From assembly GCF_000967545.1 (NCBI RefSeq), contig NZ_JXXV01000016.1, positions 62,001-126,000 of the forward strand: 64,000 nucleotides of DNA, given 5' to 3'. Source of the DNA: Vibrio galatheae (GTDB lineage: Bacteria; Pseudomonadota; Gammaproteobacteria; Enterobacterales; Vibrionaceae). The notes beneath the pieces are model-generated. The model was not told the origin of the DNA. It searched no databases and saw only the letters and a list, made by a program, of their open reading frames with translations. Shown one piece after another: positions 7,582 through 17,951 of this stretch. A program made the translations under genes and the position numbers. How positions within the stretch are numbered: position 1 is the first letter of the stretch; each line of letters starts with the position of its first letter.

Positions 7582-9246
7582 ATGGACGTATTGTCTCGAC
7601 GTTTGATGCGTATATTTGCCCAAGGGGTAGTTGTCACGCTCGCGCTATTGATCAGCTTAAATGTTCAAGCCGCTGAGGAAGGCGCAGCAGTTTCAGCACA
7701 ACAGCAAGCGATTGAGCAGATCAATAAAGATCTTAAAGAGCTAAGCGATACGTTAACGTCATCAAGCGGCGACGAGAAAGATGCGCTGCAGTTGAAATTG
7801 TTCCAAAAAAACGAAGAACTCAGAGCAGAGTTACATGCAGCGGTGAATCGTCGAAGTATCCCGACTGAAAGTTTGATTGCTCAGATAAAAATGCAACAAA
7901 ATTATTCTAGTGGCGCTGCAACTTATCTTGAGGGGCGGATAAAAGCGCTCAATGCTCAACTGGATTCGGCGAGCAATGAACAGCGCCTTACTCTACTTAA
8001 CGATTACCAAGAGCTGCAGCACTATTTTGACAACATTATAGAATCACGTTGGCAAAATATAGCGTGGCTAAAAGTGCTGGGTGTCGATGAAACGGCGGCT
8101 GAAGCGCAATATCGTGATGTTGTTGCCAAGCGAATGCGATTGATGTCAGCATCGGTCGAATACTTTAAGCAACAAATTAGTGTAGTAGGCCGACAACTCT
8201 CTGTTAGCCCTGAATCTGAAAAAGCCGCTTTGCAGCTGAATCAACTGGTTATTAAACAGCGAATGAATATCGCGGTTGATAGCCTGGCTTCGCTAATTGC
8301 CATCGCAGACAAGCTCGGTTTAGATACTTCCGAGTACAAACGTTTGCTGTTTGAAGTGACAGGTAGCATCACCCAAGATTTATTAGAAGGCAAAGTGATT
8401 TTCTCTATTGTTAGTCACTGGTCTGACAATTTATGGAACTGGGTGGCCAACAATGCACCGCAGCACATTCTTCAACTGTTTGTTTTTGCCCTCATCATAC
8501 TCGCGACCAAAATGCTGGCTAGGCTGGTACGTAAGTTGGTGAGTAAGACCGTTGTTTCGAAAAACCTTAAGCTGTCGCACTTGATGCAGGATTTTTTCAT
8601 CGGAATGTCGGGTAATATCGTCTGGGTGATCGGGATTTTAGTTGCGCTGTCGCAAATTGGTTTAAACCTTGCCCCAGTGTTAACCGGTTTTGGTATTGCC
8701 GGTGTCATCATTGGTTTCGCTTTGCAAGATACCTTGTCCAATTTTGCCGCGGGCATGATGTTATTGATCTATCGTCCGTTTGATGTCGGAGATTTTGTTT
8801 TTGCTGGTGGCGTTGATGGAAAAGTCAGCCATATGAGTCTCGTCAATACGACGATAAAAACCTTTGATAATCAAATTATTATTATACCTAATGGCAAAAT
8901 TTGGGGCGACGTGATCAAGAACGTCACTCATGAACGTTTAAGACGAGTGGATATGGTATTTGGCATCGGCTATGGAGATGACTTGTTGAAAGCGGAATCG
9001 ATACTGACGGATATCGTTACTGAGCATCCGGCAGTATTACGTACGCCAGAGCCAAACATTCGCGTCCATACCTTGAATACATCTTCGGTTGATTTTATTG
9101 TTCGTCCGTGGGTAAAAACGGATGACTATTGGGATGTATATTGGGATGTAACCAAAGAGGTGAAATTACGATTTGACCGCGAAGGTATTTCTATCCCATT
9201 CCCACAGCAGGATGTTCACTTGCACATGGTTAAAGAGAACGAGTAG
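7582..9246 (+). CDS. MscS-family mechanosensitive ion channel with long periplasmic N-terminal domain
   Basis: A 554-residue inner-membrane channel that would open under osmotic downshock. A signal peptide (ending VQAAEEG) is followed by a helical, coiled-coil-like periplasmic region of about 250 residues, then membrane segments beginning near residue 290 (ILQLFVFALIILATKMLA). The MscS pore helix is GIAGVIIGFALQDTLSNFAAG, and the beta domain carries RPFDVGDFVFAGG and IIIIPNGKIWGDVIKN, the family signature PN motif. AGAGG precedes the ATG. Longer than the 286-residue E. coli MscS because of the periplasmic extension, as in larger family members. Not obviously in an operon. Confidence 0.92.
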   Translation: MDVLSRRLMRIFAQGVVVTLALLISLNVQAAEEGAAVSAQQQAIEQINKDLKELSDTLTSSSGDEKDALQLKLFQKNEELRAELHAAVNRRSIPTESLIAQIKMQQNYSSGAATYLEGRIKALNAQLDSASNEQRLTLLNDYQELQHYFDNIIESRWQNIAWLKVLGVDETAAEAQYRDVVAKRMRLMSASVEYFKQQISVVGRQLSVSPESEKAALQLNQLVIKQRMNIAVDSLASLIAIADKLGLDTSEYKRLLFEVTGSITQDLLEGKVIFSIVSHWSDNLWNWVANNAPQHILQLFVFALIILATKMLARLVRKLVSKTVVSKNLKLSHLMQDFFIGMSGNIVWVIGILVALSQIGLNLAPVLTGFGIAGVIIGFALQDTLSNFAAGMMLLIYRPFDVGDFVFAGGVDGKVSHMSLVNTTIKTFDNQIIIIPNGKIWGDVIKNVTHERLRRVDMVFGIGYGDDLLKAESILTDIVTEHPAVLRTPEPNIRVHTLNTSSVDFIVRPWVKTDDYWDVYWDVTKEVKLRFDREGISIPFPQQDVHLHMVKENE

Positions 9247-9271
9247 GGAAGCATAGAGACTGTTTATGTGG

Positions 9272-9297
9272 ATAGGCTGCGGGTATGCGCAGCCTAT
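9272..9297. terminator. Strong inverted repeat downstream of the MscS-family gene
   Basis: ATAGGCTGCG (9272-9281) and CGCAGCCTAT (9288-9297) form a perfect 10-bp stem with a 6-nt loop. No good T run follows, so termination would be weak. A second inverted repeat, CACGACAA/TTGTCGTG, lies at 9340-9362. Confidence 0.5.
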
Positions 9298-9405
9298 TTA
9301 CTATTGATAGCAGAGCGACGTAATGAGCATAAACAGGATCACGACAAGCAACTGTTGTCGTGAAGAGAGCAGGATAGATGTAAGAGCTGAGTTTATCGAT
9401 TACGT

Positions 9406-9762
9406 TTAAAGTATGGCTAACAGTATACCTCCGACGGTTGCCGCAGCGGAAAGATATTGCCCCGCTGAATAAGAACCATCCTCTTCTTCTTTAATTTTAT
9501 CTGGGTGATCCATACCGAGTGCGCCGTGCGCAAAGGATTCGACTTTATCGCCGACAGATTTGTCGCCTTCTTTGATTACTTTGCTTTCTTTCTCAATTTC
9601 TTGCAGAGCAGCCAAAAGCGCCTTGCCTTCATTTGAGAGGGTGACTTTATTTTGCTCAACCTTAAGTGGGGCTTGGCCTGTATTTGACTCGGGTGTCGTT
9701 GCTTGAAGCTTTACCTGCTGAGTGGATGACAGCTTAGCCGCCCCCATTCCTACTGGTGTCAT
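9406..9762 (-). CDS. Small hypothetical protein with C-terminal membrane segment
   Basis: A 118-residue protein I cannot assign. There is no N-terminal signal; the first half is polar and Gln/Thr/Ser rich with a VTLSNEGKALLAALQEIEKE helix. The middle has FAHGALGMDHPDKIKEEEDG, and the C-terminus (YLSAAATVGGILLAIL) is one hydrophobic helix ending the protein, so it may be a tail-anchored inner-membrane protein. I recall uncharacterised gammaproteobacterial proteins with a similar ending (GALG...AGQ...AAATVG). A GGAGAG ribosome site precedes the ATG. It is isolated between two unrelated genes. Confidence 0.7.
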   Translation of the reverse strand: MTPVGMGAAKLSSTQQVKLQATTPESNTGQAPLKVEQNKVTLSNEGKALLAALQEIEKESKVIKEGDKSVGDKVESFAHGALGMDHPDKIKEEEDGSYSAGQYLSAAATVGGILLAIL

Positions 9763-9949
9763 AATGCTCTCCTTACATCATCCTCAGACAATATATCGAC
9801 TGCTTGGTAAAAAACTTGTGCAAAATATGCGAGATTTGTATGAAAAAAGACCAAGCATAAATCGTGCCTACATCTAGCCACTTGGTTGCAATTTCTATTT
9901 GAGGGCAGCAAAGTGGCTTTACTTATCGGATTTAGAGCAAAAACAGTGC

Positions 9950-10897
9950 CTAGTTACACTCTAGATCTTCATTACGATTGGCCAGATGCTGGTAGGCGGC
10001 AATCCTATTTTCCATTTTCACATAGCGTGGCGGGGGGGCTAACACTTCTAACAGGTAGTCTTGCCCTGTAGTTGTGTTGTCTATCGGTGAAGATACTGGA
10101 GTGATGACCACAACGTTAAGCGCAGGGTTACGTTTTAAAATTGAAGCCTTAGTCCCTAATCCTTGCTCGGTATGGAACTTTCCTGCGATATGCACAACTT
10201 GCGAGTTTGGATGCTGCTGTATATATTCGACTATGCTTTCCGCCATGGTTTCATCCCAACTCATCTGGGCGGCAAACTGACGCTGTGTCTGTGCCGGCTC
10301 GCCGTGGTGCATTGACGCCATAAACTTATCTTTGTAAGGGCTGCCTGACACATCTATGGTCTTGGCGAGCTTGCTTCGTTCATTAGCTGAGAGTTTGTCT
10401 AAATAGCTAATCCCTTGTCGGCCAATACAACGTACCAAGTCTTTTGGTGCATTTGCAGCGATAATATCGAGCTGGTTCGCTTTTGCGTATTCGACCAATG
10501 GTCGATAGTCACTTTCATAGTTAGGCCAAGCCGCTCCTTGTGTAATGAGCACTTGCTCACCAATCTCACCATTAAGGTAAGCGTCCACTATCGTCTGCTT
10601 GTCGCGCGAAAATTGCTCCATCGAGAGAGCTAGCGGTGTCGATGCACCTGACAGCTGTTTTAGCAGGTCAACCTGAAATCGGTGAATTGCCGCATGGGTG
10701 TGCCATTCACCTACGAGAATAACATCAGCAGCCCTTATTTCATCTGACAGCGTATCGATAGGTAAGGTCTGTTGCGTGGCGTCGTAGAGTTGGTAATCGT
10801 AATAGCTGCTAATCGCAGCTGGGTGAGGAGAAAGTCTAGTTGTTGAACACGCAGTAACCGCAAAGCAGAATAGAGAAGTGACAATGAGCCTAAGCAT
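9950..10897 (-). CDS. chaN: ChaN family lipoprotein (heme/iron-related)
   Basis: A 315-residue predicted lipoprotein: signal peptide with lipobox VTAC (Cys 17), then the ChaN domain beginning at ADVILVGEWHTHAAIHRFQ, whose His-containing motif is conserved. SMEQFSRDKQ and the VVHIAGKFHTEQGLG segment near the C-terminus complete the signature. Members such as Campylobacter ChaN bind heme, and many are iron-regulated. A candidate Fur box at 10955-10973 lies 58 bp upstream of the start and supports iron control. It follows rlmA on the same strand but appears to have its own promoter. Confidence 0.88.
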   Translation of the reverse strand: MLRLIVTSLFCFAVTACSTTRLSPHPAAISSYYDYQLYDATQQTLPIDTLSDEIRAADVILVGEWHTHAAIHRFQVDLLKQLSGASTPLALSMEQFSRDKQTIVDAYLNGEIGEQVLITQGAAWPNYESDYRPLVEYAKANQLDIIAANAPKDLVRCIGRQGISYLDKLSANERSKLAKTIDVSGSPYKDKFMASMHHGEPAQTQRQFAAQMSWDETMAESIVEYIQQHPNSQVVHIAGKFHTEQGLGTKASILKRNPALNVVVITPVSSPIDNTTTGQDYLLEVLAPPPRYVKMENRIAAYQHLANRNEDLECN

Positions 10898-10954
10898 AAA
10901 TGGCCTCCATTAAATTGTTCGGCAATAGTAATGGAGGCGAGATTAGACTTCAAT

Positions 10955-10973
10955 GTAAATGAGAATTATTTTC
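10955..10973 (-). promoter_or_regulatory. Candidate Fur box upstream of chaN
   Basis: On the minus strand the 19-mer GAAAATAATTCTCATTTAC matches the classical Fur consensus at 13 of 19 positions by my count. It abuts the rlmA stop codon and is 58 bp before the chaN ATG. Confidence 0.6.
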
Positions 10974-11800
10974 TATTGTGTTTGTTGTTTTCGATAGACT
11001 CGAATCATGAAGTCAGCCTCACATTCAAATAGTGTAGCTGATTTAAGTTTATCTCGGAGAGCATCAGAAGCCTTCCAAGCAAATGGGGTCATTTGCAGCA
11101 AATCGTAGCTATCACCGTCGGTCAGTTGCATAGAGTAACTGAGTTTCTCTTGTTCAATCAGTTCAAAACCTTCAATCATTTCGGCATCTTCATTGTGTAG
11201 CCTGACGTTTGGGTAGATCTCATTTCTAAGCTGATATAAATGTCGGCTCGCGGGCGTTACTGTGATAACGACGCCTGAATCGGTGAGGACACGCGCCAAT
11301 TCATCGGCTTTGCAAGGTGCGTAAATGCGCAACACGGCATCAAGGCTCTTATCTGCAAAAGGGAGGCGATGGCTGGACGCAACTGAAAAACGGCAATTTA
11401 GGTAGCGTTTGGCAGCGTAGCGAATTGCCACTTTAGAAATGTCTAAGCCATAGGTTGTCGCATCTGGGTATGTTTTAGTCAACAATGAAGCGACTGCGGT
11501 GGTGTAGTACCCCTCGCCACAGCCTATATCAAGCAGCCGATGTTGACTTTCAGCCAAGGTTTCGCAGCAGATTTGAGCGATACGCATTTTAAGCGGGTGG
11601 TAGTGTTCTTTTTCTAGGAAGCGTCGACGTGCCTGCATCATCTCTTTGTTGTCACCCGGATCCTTAGATCGCTTGTGCTGAACGGGCATCAAATTAATAT
11701 ACCCTTCTTTTGCAAGATCAAACGAATGATTGTTCTGACAACGATAGGTGCGGTCAGACAAGGTTAGGATGTGATGGCATAAAGGGCAGGTGTAGGACAT
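10973..11800 (-). CDS. rlmA: 23S rRNA (guanine(745)-N(1))-methyltransferase RlmA
   Basis: A 275-residue SAM-dependent enzyme methylating G745 in 23S rRNA helix 35. It starts with the RlmA zinc finger (CPLCHHILTLSDRTYRCQNNH; four metal ligands C-C-C-H). The family segment GYINLMPVQHKRSKDPGDNK follows, then a Rossmann-fold methyltransferase with motif I LLDIGCGEGYYTT (about residue 90) and LRIYAPCKADELARVL. Length is normal. No terminator separates it from chaN, so some read-through is possible, but chaN has its own Fur-box promoter. Confidence 0.93.
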   Translation of the reverse strand: MSYTCPLCHHILTLSDRTYRCQNNHSFDLAKEGYINLMPVQHKRSKDPGDNKEMMQARRRFLEKEHYHPLKMRIAQICCETLAESQHRLLDIGCGEGYYTTAVASLLTKTYPDATTYGLDISKVAIRYAAKRYLNCRFSVASSHRLPFADKSLDAVLRIYAPCKADELARVLTDSGVVITVTPASRHLYQLRNEIYPNVRLHNEDAEMIEGFELIEQEKLSYSMQLTDGDSYDLLQMTPFAWKASDALRDKLKSATLFECEADFMIRVYRKQQTQ

Positions 11801-11882
11801 ATATGGCTCTGTTGCGATAAGAGAGTGCGAAGTTTAGCAGGAAGCACAATGACAGACTAGCTAACAGGGACCGGATGAGTTG

Positions 11883-11911
11883 AAAAAAGGCAATGTAGTG
11901 ACATTGCCTTT
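11883..11911 (-). terminator. Terminator of the chemoreceptor gene
   Basis: AAAGGCAATGT and ACATTGCCTTT form an 11-bp stem with a 4-nt loop; on the minus strand TTTTTT follows. It lies 19 bp past the chemoreceptor stop. Confidence 0.88.
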
Positions 11912-11929
11912 GTGGGTAAATGTGGCTGC

Positions 11930-13966
11930 TTAGTGGAAAAAGTCGACTTGTTGCTTCAATGATGTCGCTTGCTTGATCAGATGGGCAGCACTCTCAGTGG
12001 TTTGAGCACTTGTCTCACGGCTTGCTCGATTCAGCTCACTGATAGAGTTTGCGTTGGCAGCAATTTCCTGAGAAACATTGGCTTGCTCCTCTGATGTCGC
12101 CGCTATGGTGTCAGCTTGGCTTGCAATCGACTGAACCTGAGAGGCGATGGCTTCTAGGGCTATACCGGCTTCCTGCGCTTTGTCTAACACCTTATTCGCG
12201 TTGTCTTGGCTTTGCCCCATTAAACCAACCGCATTGTTGGTCGAGTTTTTAAGCTTGTCGATAATAGTCACAACATCTTTAACTGACGTCTGAGTTCGAT
12301 GAGCCAAAGTGCGAACTTCATCGGCGACGACAGAAAATCCACGACCTTGCTCCCCGGCACGAGCTGCTTCAATCGCAGCATTGAGGGCCAGCAAGTTGGT
12401 CTGCTCTGCTATTTCATCGATCATCTTGGTGACGGTTTGAATTGCCTCACTGTCTAGGTTCACTTGTTCGATTGCTTTGGCAGAGTTATCGAGTTGATCG
12501 TTAAGCTGAGCGATATCAATACACACGGTTTCAACCACCTCTAAACCCGACTGGCTATCATGATTAGTCAGACGAACGTTCTCCGCAATGGCTTCGACCT
12601 GTTGGGCGACCGCTTGCGCTGACGATGCCATCTCTTCAATTGCTGTTGCGACTTGCTCAACTTGTTGTTGCTGAAGCTCAGACTGACTTAAATTTCTCTG
12701 CGCATCACCTGAAACGCTTTGTGAAGCGCTCTGAACTGAATCACTTGTGGAACGAATCTCGCCAACTAAGGTATTTATTCGCGTCGCCATATTTGCGACG
12801 CCGTTATTTAAGCTAATGATTTCGTTTTTGGAAGGTTGACCATTGGCTGGAATATCAATACTGACTTCGCCTTTCGCTAGGCGAGACATGTAACCATTGA
12901 GTACCGTTAAAGGTTTTAAACTTCGGTTTAAAAACAGAGTCAAAATGATAAAGGTAGTGATGCCCACTATCGAAGCAATGATGACGACCAGTTTTAACAG
13001 CGCGTCACTGCCTTTCGTTACCTCATTGATAAATGTACCGCCGAGCAGTTTCCAGTTCCATCCGGGGACGGTGGTGAACACCAGATACTTTTCACCGACT
13101 TTGCTTTGGTATTGGTAGGGGTAGCGAATCAATCCACTTTCGCTTTCAAAAATGGCACCAAAAGCTTTGTTACCGTTGTAGTCAAGTGTTTCCACAATCG
13201 ATGGATCACTTTCATTTTTATTTGGGTGGAGTAAGTATTTGCCCAAATTATCTTGGCGATTATCAACTACTATAGTGTAGCCAGTATCTCCCCAGGTGAC
13301 TGAGGCCAATGATTCGAACAGGTCTTGTGTCGCTTGTTCGACAGGTAAACCGATAAAAGAGATACCATTAACCTGGCCAGATGCGTTTTTAATCGGTGAG
13401 TAGTAGGTGATGTAGTTTTCACCAAATAACTTCACTTGTGCGTAATAAGCTTGACCGCTTTTTAACTGTTTATAACCCGGATGATTTCGACCGAGCATGG
13501 TTCCAACGACACGCTCCCCTGAGGGATTTTTTAACGATGTTGAAATGCGAATAAAGTCATCACCGATCGGAGCAAATAGTGTCGCAACAGCGCCTGTGTC
13601 ACGGGTAAAACTGTCGACTAACTTGGTATCGTTGATTAAGCTCTCGCCATACTGTGTCATATTGGCGACGGATTGGCCTTGAAAGTCCACGTTGTAATCT
13701 TCGACGTAAACCCCTGCTAGGTAGCCATTACGAAACGTAGATTCGAGCACCTTAGCCGTGTGCAAATACGCATTGAATTGACCCGCAATGGTCATCGCCA
13801 TTGATTCTACTTTTGACTGGTGTTCGCGCAGAGTATTGTCGAGGAATACCTGAGATGCATTACGGTAAACTAGTGTAGCCGTGCCGATAAATGACATCAT
13901 CAGGCACAGCAAAATCACTAATTTTAACTGAAATCCGACACTTTGGTTTTTGAGTTTTTCAAACAT
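11930..13966 (-). CDS. Methyl-accepting chemotaxis protein with Cache sensor
   Basis: A 678-residue chemoreceptor. I choose the ATG at 13966 (MFEKLKNQ) with AGGA upstream over a TTG 63 bases earlier. TM1 is at about residues 15-35 ([17 protein letters not shown]). A periplasmic region of nearly 300 residues follows, of the Cache_3-Cache_2 type ([25 protein letters not shown]). Then come TM2 ([20 protein letters not shown]), HAMP, and a long signalling domain with the invariant hairpin tip [20 protein letters not shown] and [12 protein letters not shown]. The protein ends in VDFFH with no CheR-tethering pentapeptide. Ligand unknown; Cache_3-Cache_2 receptors often bind small organic molecules. 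Confidence 0.93.
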   Translation of the reverse strand: MFEKLKNQSVGFQLKLVILLCLMMSFIGTATLVYRNASQVFLDNTLREHQSKVESMAMTIAGQFNAYLHTAKVLESTFRNGYLAGVYVEDYNVDFQGQSVANMTQYGESLINDTKLVDSFTRDTGAVATLFAPIGDDFIRISTSLKNPSGERVVGTMLGRNHPGYKQLKSGQAYYAQVKLFGENYITYYSPIKNASGQVNGISFIGLPVEQATQDLFESLASVTWGDTGYTIVVDNRQDNLGKYLLHPNKNESDPSIVETLDYNGNKAFGAIFESESGLIRYPYQYQSKVGEKYLVFTTVPGWNWKLLGGTFINEVTKGSDALLKLVVIIASIVGITTFIILTLFLNRSLKPLTVLNGYMSRLAKGEVSIDIPANGQPSKNEIISLNNGVANMATRINTLVGEIRSTSDSVQSASQSVSGDAQRNLSQSELQQQQVEQVATAIEEMASSAQAVAQQVEAIAENVRLTNHDSQSGLEVVETVCIDIAQLNDQLDNSAKAIEQVNLDSEAIQTVTKMIDEIAEQTNLLALNAAIEAARAGEQGRGFSVVADEVRTLAHRTQTSVKDVVTIIDKLKNSTNNAVGLMGQSQDNANKVLDKAQEAGIALEAIASQVQSIASQADTIAATSEEQANVSQEIAANANSISELNRASRETSAQTTESAAHLIKQATSLKQQVDFFH

Positions 13967-14171
13967 TTCGAGTTTTCCTGTCGTTATTCGACTTTTGTTA
14001 TCAATGAGAGATAATTTCTTCAGCAACAAATTAAGACCAATAATAGTGATTTATAAAACACACAAAATTGATTCGTATTAATGATTTTGTAGATAGTGTG
14101 TACTGAGATAACAGGCGTATGACATGGAAAAAGACCGACGTGAGATGAGATAAATTTCGCCGCAAGAAAGA

Positions 14172-14191
14172 TCGCGGGCAGAAACCCGCGA
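14172..14191 (-). terminator. Terminator after yeaD
   Basis: TCGCGGG and CCCGCGA form a 7-bp GC-rich stem with a 6-nt loop. On the minus strand it is followed by a pyrimidine-rich TCTTTCTT tract. It starts 8 bp past the yeaD stop. Confidence 0.65.
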
Positions 14192-14198
14192 CAATCTA

Positions 14199-15083
14199 CT
14201 ATTTGACTGAAATGGTGCTAATCAGTTGGTGAGTTTGATTCGGCTGTAATAACTTACCCGCTTCAATTGAATGGGCATGCAGAGTTGATTCAACGCACAG
14301 GAAGGTTTTGTAACCATCGTCTTGCATATCTGCCATACCTTGAGCACCTTCTGCCCAAGGGTTCCACAATACGGCAGAGTTATGTCCTTGGTTTTCGACG
14401 ACAATAGAACGACTTAATGCGGGATCTTCGACAACAATTTGTGCTTCGGGCTGAGTGTAAACGCGATCTATCGTATCGGTTAGTTGCAGAACATCACCAC
14501 CTTGGCAGATCTCTCCACCTTTTAGACTGTCGATGTACTCAGCACCCATGCCAGTTGTTTTCACTTGCTCAATATCACCTACGGTTAAATAAGTGTGCAA
14601 CGCACCTGAGAAAGTCCATGCGTTTTCATCTGTGTTTGTCACATTCAATGTCACGGTTAGCTCATCGCCGATCTCAATCAACAAGCGTGCATCAAATTGA
14701 TATGGCCATATGGCAAGCGTAGCTTCAGATGGCTTTAGTCCAAGTTCGACAATAACGCCGTTATCATTTTCACGGTGTTCGACTAGAGTCCACTCGCTGT
14801 TACGAGCAAAGCCATGTGCTGGTGCAGCGATGCGTCCAAACCATGGCCAGCAAACAGGAATACCGCCACGGAGTGCGGCTTTGCCATCGAAGATGGTTTG
14901 CTCGCTCATCCAAATGAGGTCTGTTTGTCCCTTCGGTTGGTATGAAATAACATGACCGCCATGTAAGGCGATTGCTGCTGACGCTTTATCATGAATAACG
15001 CGTACTACTTTGACTTGATCAATTTCAACGATAGTGACGTTGTCGGAGAGAACAGTAAGGGCAGGGAGAGTACTTAAGTTCAT
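14199..15083 (-). CDS. yeaD: D-hexose-6-phosphate mutarotase (YeaD family aldose 1-epimerase-like)
   Basis: A 294-residue cytoplasmic enzyme interconverting alpha and beta anomers of hexose 6-phosphates. Family marks are HGGHVISYQPKGQTDLIWMS near the N-terminus, RGGIPVCWPWFG with the substrate-binding residues, GFARNSEWTL, the His of SGALHTYLTVGD, and WNPWAEGAQGMADM near the C-terminus. The neighbour upstream is gapA, as in E. coli, consistent with a glycolytic role. A terminator and a CTAG-rich palindrome separate it from gapA. The end of that palindrome provides AGGA ten bases before this ATG. Confidence 0.92.
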   Translation of the reverse strand: MNLSTLPALTVLSDNVTIVEIDQVKVVRVIHDKASAAIALHGGHVISYQPKGQTDLIWMSEQTIFDGKAALRGGIPVCWPWFGRIAAPAHGFARNSEWTLVEHRENDNGVIVELGLKPSEATLAIWPYQFDARLLIEIGDELTVTLNVTNTDENAWTFSGALHTYLTVGDIEQVKTTGMGAEYIDSLKGGEICQGGDVLQLTDTIDRVYTQPEAQIVVEDPALSRSIVVENQGHNSAVLWNPWAEGAQGMADMQDDGYKTFLCVESTLHAHSIEAGKLLQPNQTHQLISTISVK

Positions 15084-15090
15084 TGTCTTG

Positions 15091-15163
15091 AGTTCCTAGT
15101 ATCTAGATATGCGCTCCTAGAGTGTTGGTCCATCTAGGAAGCAGACACGGGTTTCTAGGAACT
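15091..15163 (-). repeat. CTAG-rich palindromic intergenic element, copy 1 (upstream of yeaD)
   Basis: A 73-bp element bounded by AGTTCCTAG (15091-15099) and CTAGGAACT (15155-15163), a perfect 9-bp terminal inverted repeat. It contains five CTAG tetranucleotides, plus an internal TCCTAGA/TCTAGGA inverted repeat. On the minus strand it ends in CTAGGAACT followed by 7 nt and the yeaD ATG. AGGA of the element is therefore positioned as the Shine-Dalgarno site. A second copy with the same layout lies at 52704-52778. Confidence 0.75.
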
Positions 15164-15171
15164 TTAAATAC

Positions 15172-15200
15172 AAAAAAGGCGACTCGAGAGCCGCCTTTTA
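15172..15200 (-). terminator. gapA: Terminator of gapA
   Basis: On the minus strand AAAAGGCG and CGCCTTTT form the stem with an inner CTC/GAG pairing, followed by TTTT. It is 33 bp after the gapA stop. Confidence 0.85.
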
Positions 15201-15233
15201 CAAGATTCTGCGCTAAACGCTTATCTCAAGTAA

Positions 15234-16564
<1,331 letters not shown>

Positions 16565-16969
16565 GTGACACAAACGATAAAAAAAGTGGTCAAGCCTGAT
16601 GAACACTGGCGTGAAGTGCTTTCGGGTGAAGAGTATCGAGTCTGTAGAGAGCAAGGTACGGAAGCGCCTTTTAGTGGCAGGTTGCTGCATAATAAAGAGA
16701 CGGGGATCTATTCCTGCACCTGCTGTCAAGCCCCCTTGTTTAGCTCAGACAGTAAATACGATTCAGGGTGTGGCTGGCCAAGCTTTGATGCCCCTCTCAA
16801 TAGTGAGGCTATTCGCTATTTAGAAGATCTAAGTCACGGAATGGTGCGGACAGAAATTCGTTGCGCCGCTTGTGATAGCCATTTAGGTCACGTTTTTCCA
16901 GATGGACCTAAGACAACAGGCGAACGTTTTTGCGTCAACTCCGTGTCGTTAATTTTCAACAATTCGTAA
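16565..16969 (+). CDS. msrB: Peptide-methionine (R)-S-oxide reductase MsrB
   Basis: A 134-residue repair enzyme reducing methionine-R-sulfoxide in proteins. The GTG at 16565 is chosen because GTGGAG lies about 9 bases upstream and the next residues ([15 protein letters not shown]) fit the family N-terminus; a TTG 24 bases earlier is less likely. It shows the zinc site Cys pairs (CTCCQAPLF and [10 protein letters not shown]), the GCGWPSF motif, and the catalytic Cys in [13 protein letters not shown]. gapA lies divergently upstream and yeaC nearby, as in E. coli. Confidence 0.95.
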   Translation: MTQTIKKVVKPDEHWREVLSGEEYRVCREQGTEAPFSGRLLHNKETGIYSCTCCQAPLFSSDSKYDSGCGWPSFDAPLNSEAIRYLEDLSHGMVRTEIRCAACDSHLGHVFPDGPKTTGERFCVNSVSLIFNNS

Positions 16970-17016
16970 AAAAGCGGCGATAATATCGCCGCTCTCTGTT
17001 TCATCCTTTCAATTAT

Positions 17017-17841
17017 TCAAGATTGTGCAAACTTGGGAATCAGGGTTGCATTGAATGTGCCGCTTTCGATAGCATCTTCAACTCGGTCTGCAATATCATC
17101 CAATTGGTTATAAACACTGCTGTCGAAACCGTATAGAAGCTGCAACTCACTTTCAGAGACAATAGGCACACCAAATTTTTGTGCCACCATGGTCCATATA
17201 TAGGCTTCTTTTTTCATACCCAAGCGATAAGTTGTACTTGCTAAAGACTTAAATACTTCGGTGTTGACCTTGCTACTATTAGTCAATTCAAGTGAATGTA
17301 TTAGCAAGTCACGCGTTTTATGTTGATCGCGGCTGGTATAAAAGGTCGCCAGCGCGTATTGAAGCTCGGCAGTTTCAAGTGCGGGCGATCCTTCGAGTTG
17401 TAGAAAGCCTCTGCGAGCTTCATCGCTGCCAATTTGGCTCCATAAAAAGTACAGCGCTTGTGGTGAAGAGGACTTCTCTAACGTGGCGACAATCTTGTCA
17501 AGATCATCACCAGAATTCACTAGCGCGTTAAAACGTTGCTGCTTCAGAGCAGATTGATCGATCGGTTGAATTTGTGAAGCCAACTCTAGGCACTTTTTAT
17601 ATGCCGCAAGATAGCGATACTCTTCAATTCGGTTTTCGTCTGTTGGGTTTTTTAAGACTTCAAAACGATGCCAAATCAAGTCAGTTCTTGGTATGCGACA
17701 TTGGCCATCATCCATATTCAGCCGAGAGCATTGAAGGGAAGGGTTGTTTGCGCACAGTTGCTCAGTGTTCTTGTTGCCTTCTAAGCAGCCAGAAACAATA
17801 AGAGCAATAGCTAATATAAAAACTGTTTTGAGAGTGTTCAT
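17017..17841 (-). CDS. DUF2989 family lipoprotein
   Basis: A 274-residue predicted lipoprotein with the lipobox VSGC (Cys 19). Four further Cys lie in the first 60 mature residues (QLCANN, LQCSRL, GQCRIP, KKCLEL), which may form disulfides. The rest is alpha-helical and resembles tetratricopeptide-type repeats (ALYFLWSQIG, ELQYALATFY, VFKSLASTTYRLGMKKEAYIW). I recognise it as the DUF2989 family of Vibrio and relatives, function unknown. It is convergent with msrB and divergent from yeaC, so it interrupts the E. coli-like msrB-yeaC order. Confidence 0.75.
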   Translation of the reverse strand: MNTLKTVFILAIALIVSGCLEGNKNTEQLCANNPSLQCSRLNMDDGQCRIPRTDLIWHRFEVLKNPTDENRIEEYRYLAAYKKCLELASQIQPIDQSALKQQRFNALVNSGDDLDKIVATLEKSSSPQALYFLWSQIGSDEARRGFLQLEGSPALETAELQYALATFYTSRDQHKTRDLLIHSLELTNSSKVNTEVFKSLASTTYRLGMKKEAYIWTMVAQKFGVPIVSESELQLLYGFDSSVYNQLDDIADRVEDAIESGTFNATLIPKFAQS

Positions 17842-17951
17842 ACTGTCGTTGCTTGTGATCCGTTACACTTATTTTTTGTTGTTGTCTTGACTGAGTCTAT
17901 GAGCCAGTTAAGGTGCGCTTAATTATCACCACTGACTTTTAAGGATAGACT

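Noticed and set aside
9801..9857. TGCTTGGT/ACCAAGCA inverted repeat upstream of the small hypothetical gene
   Set aside because: The 8-bp arms are 41 bp apart in AT-rich DNA with no supporting feature; likely chance.
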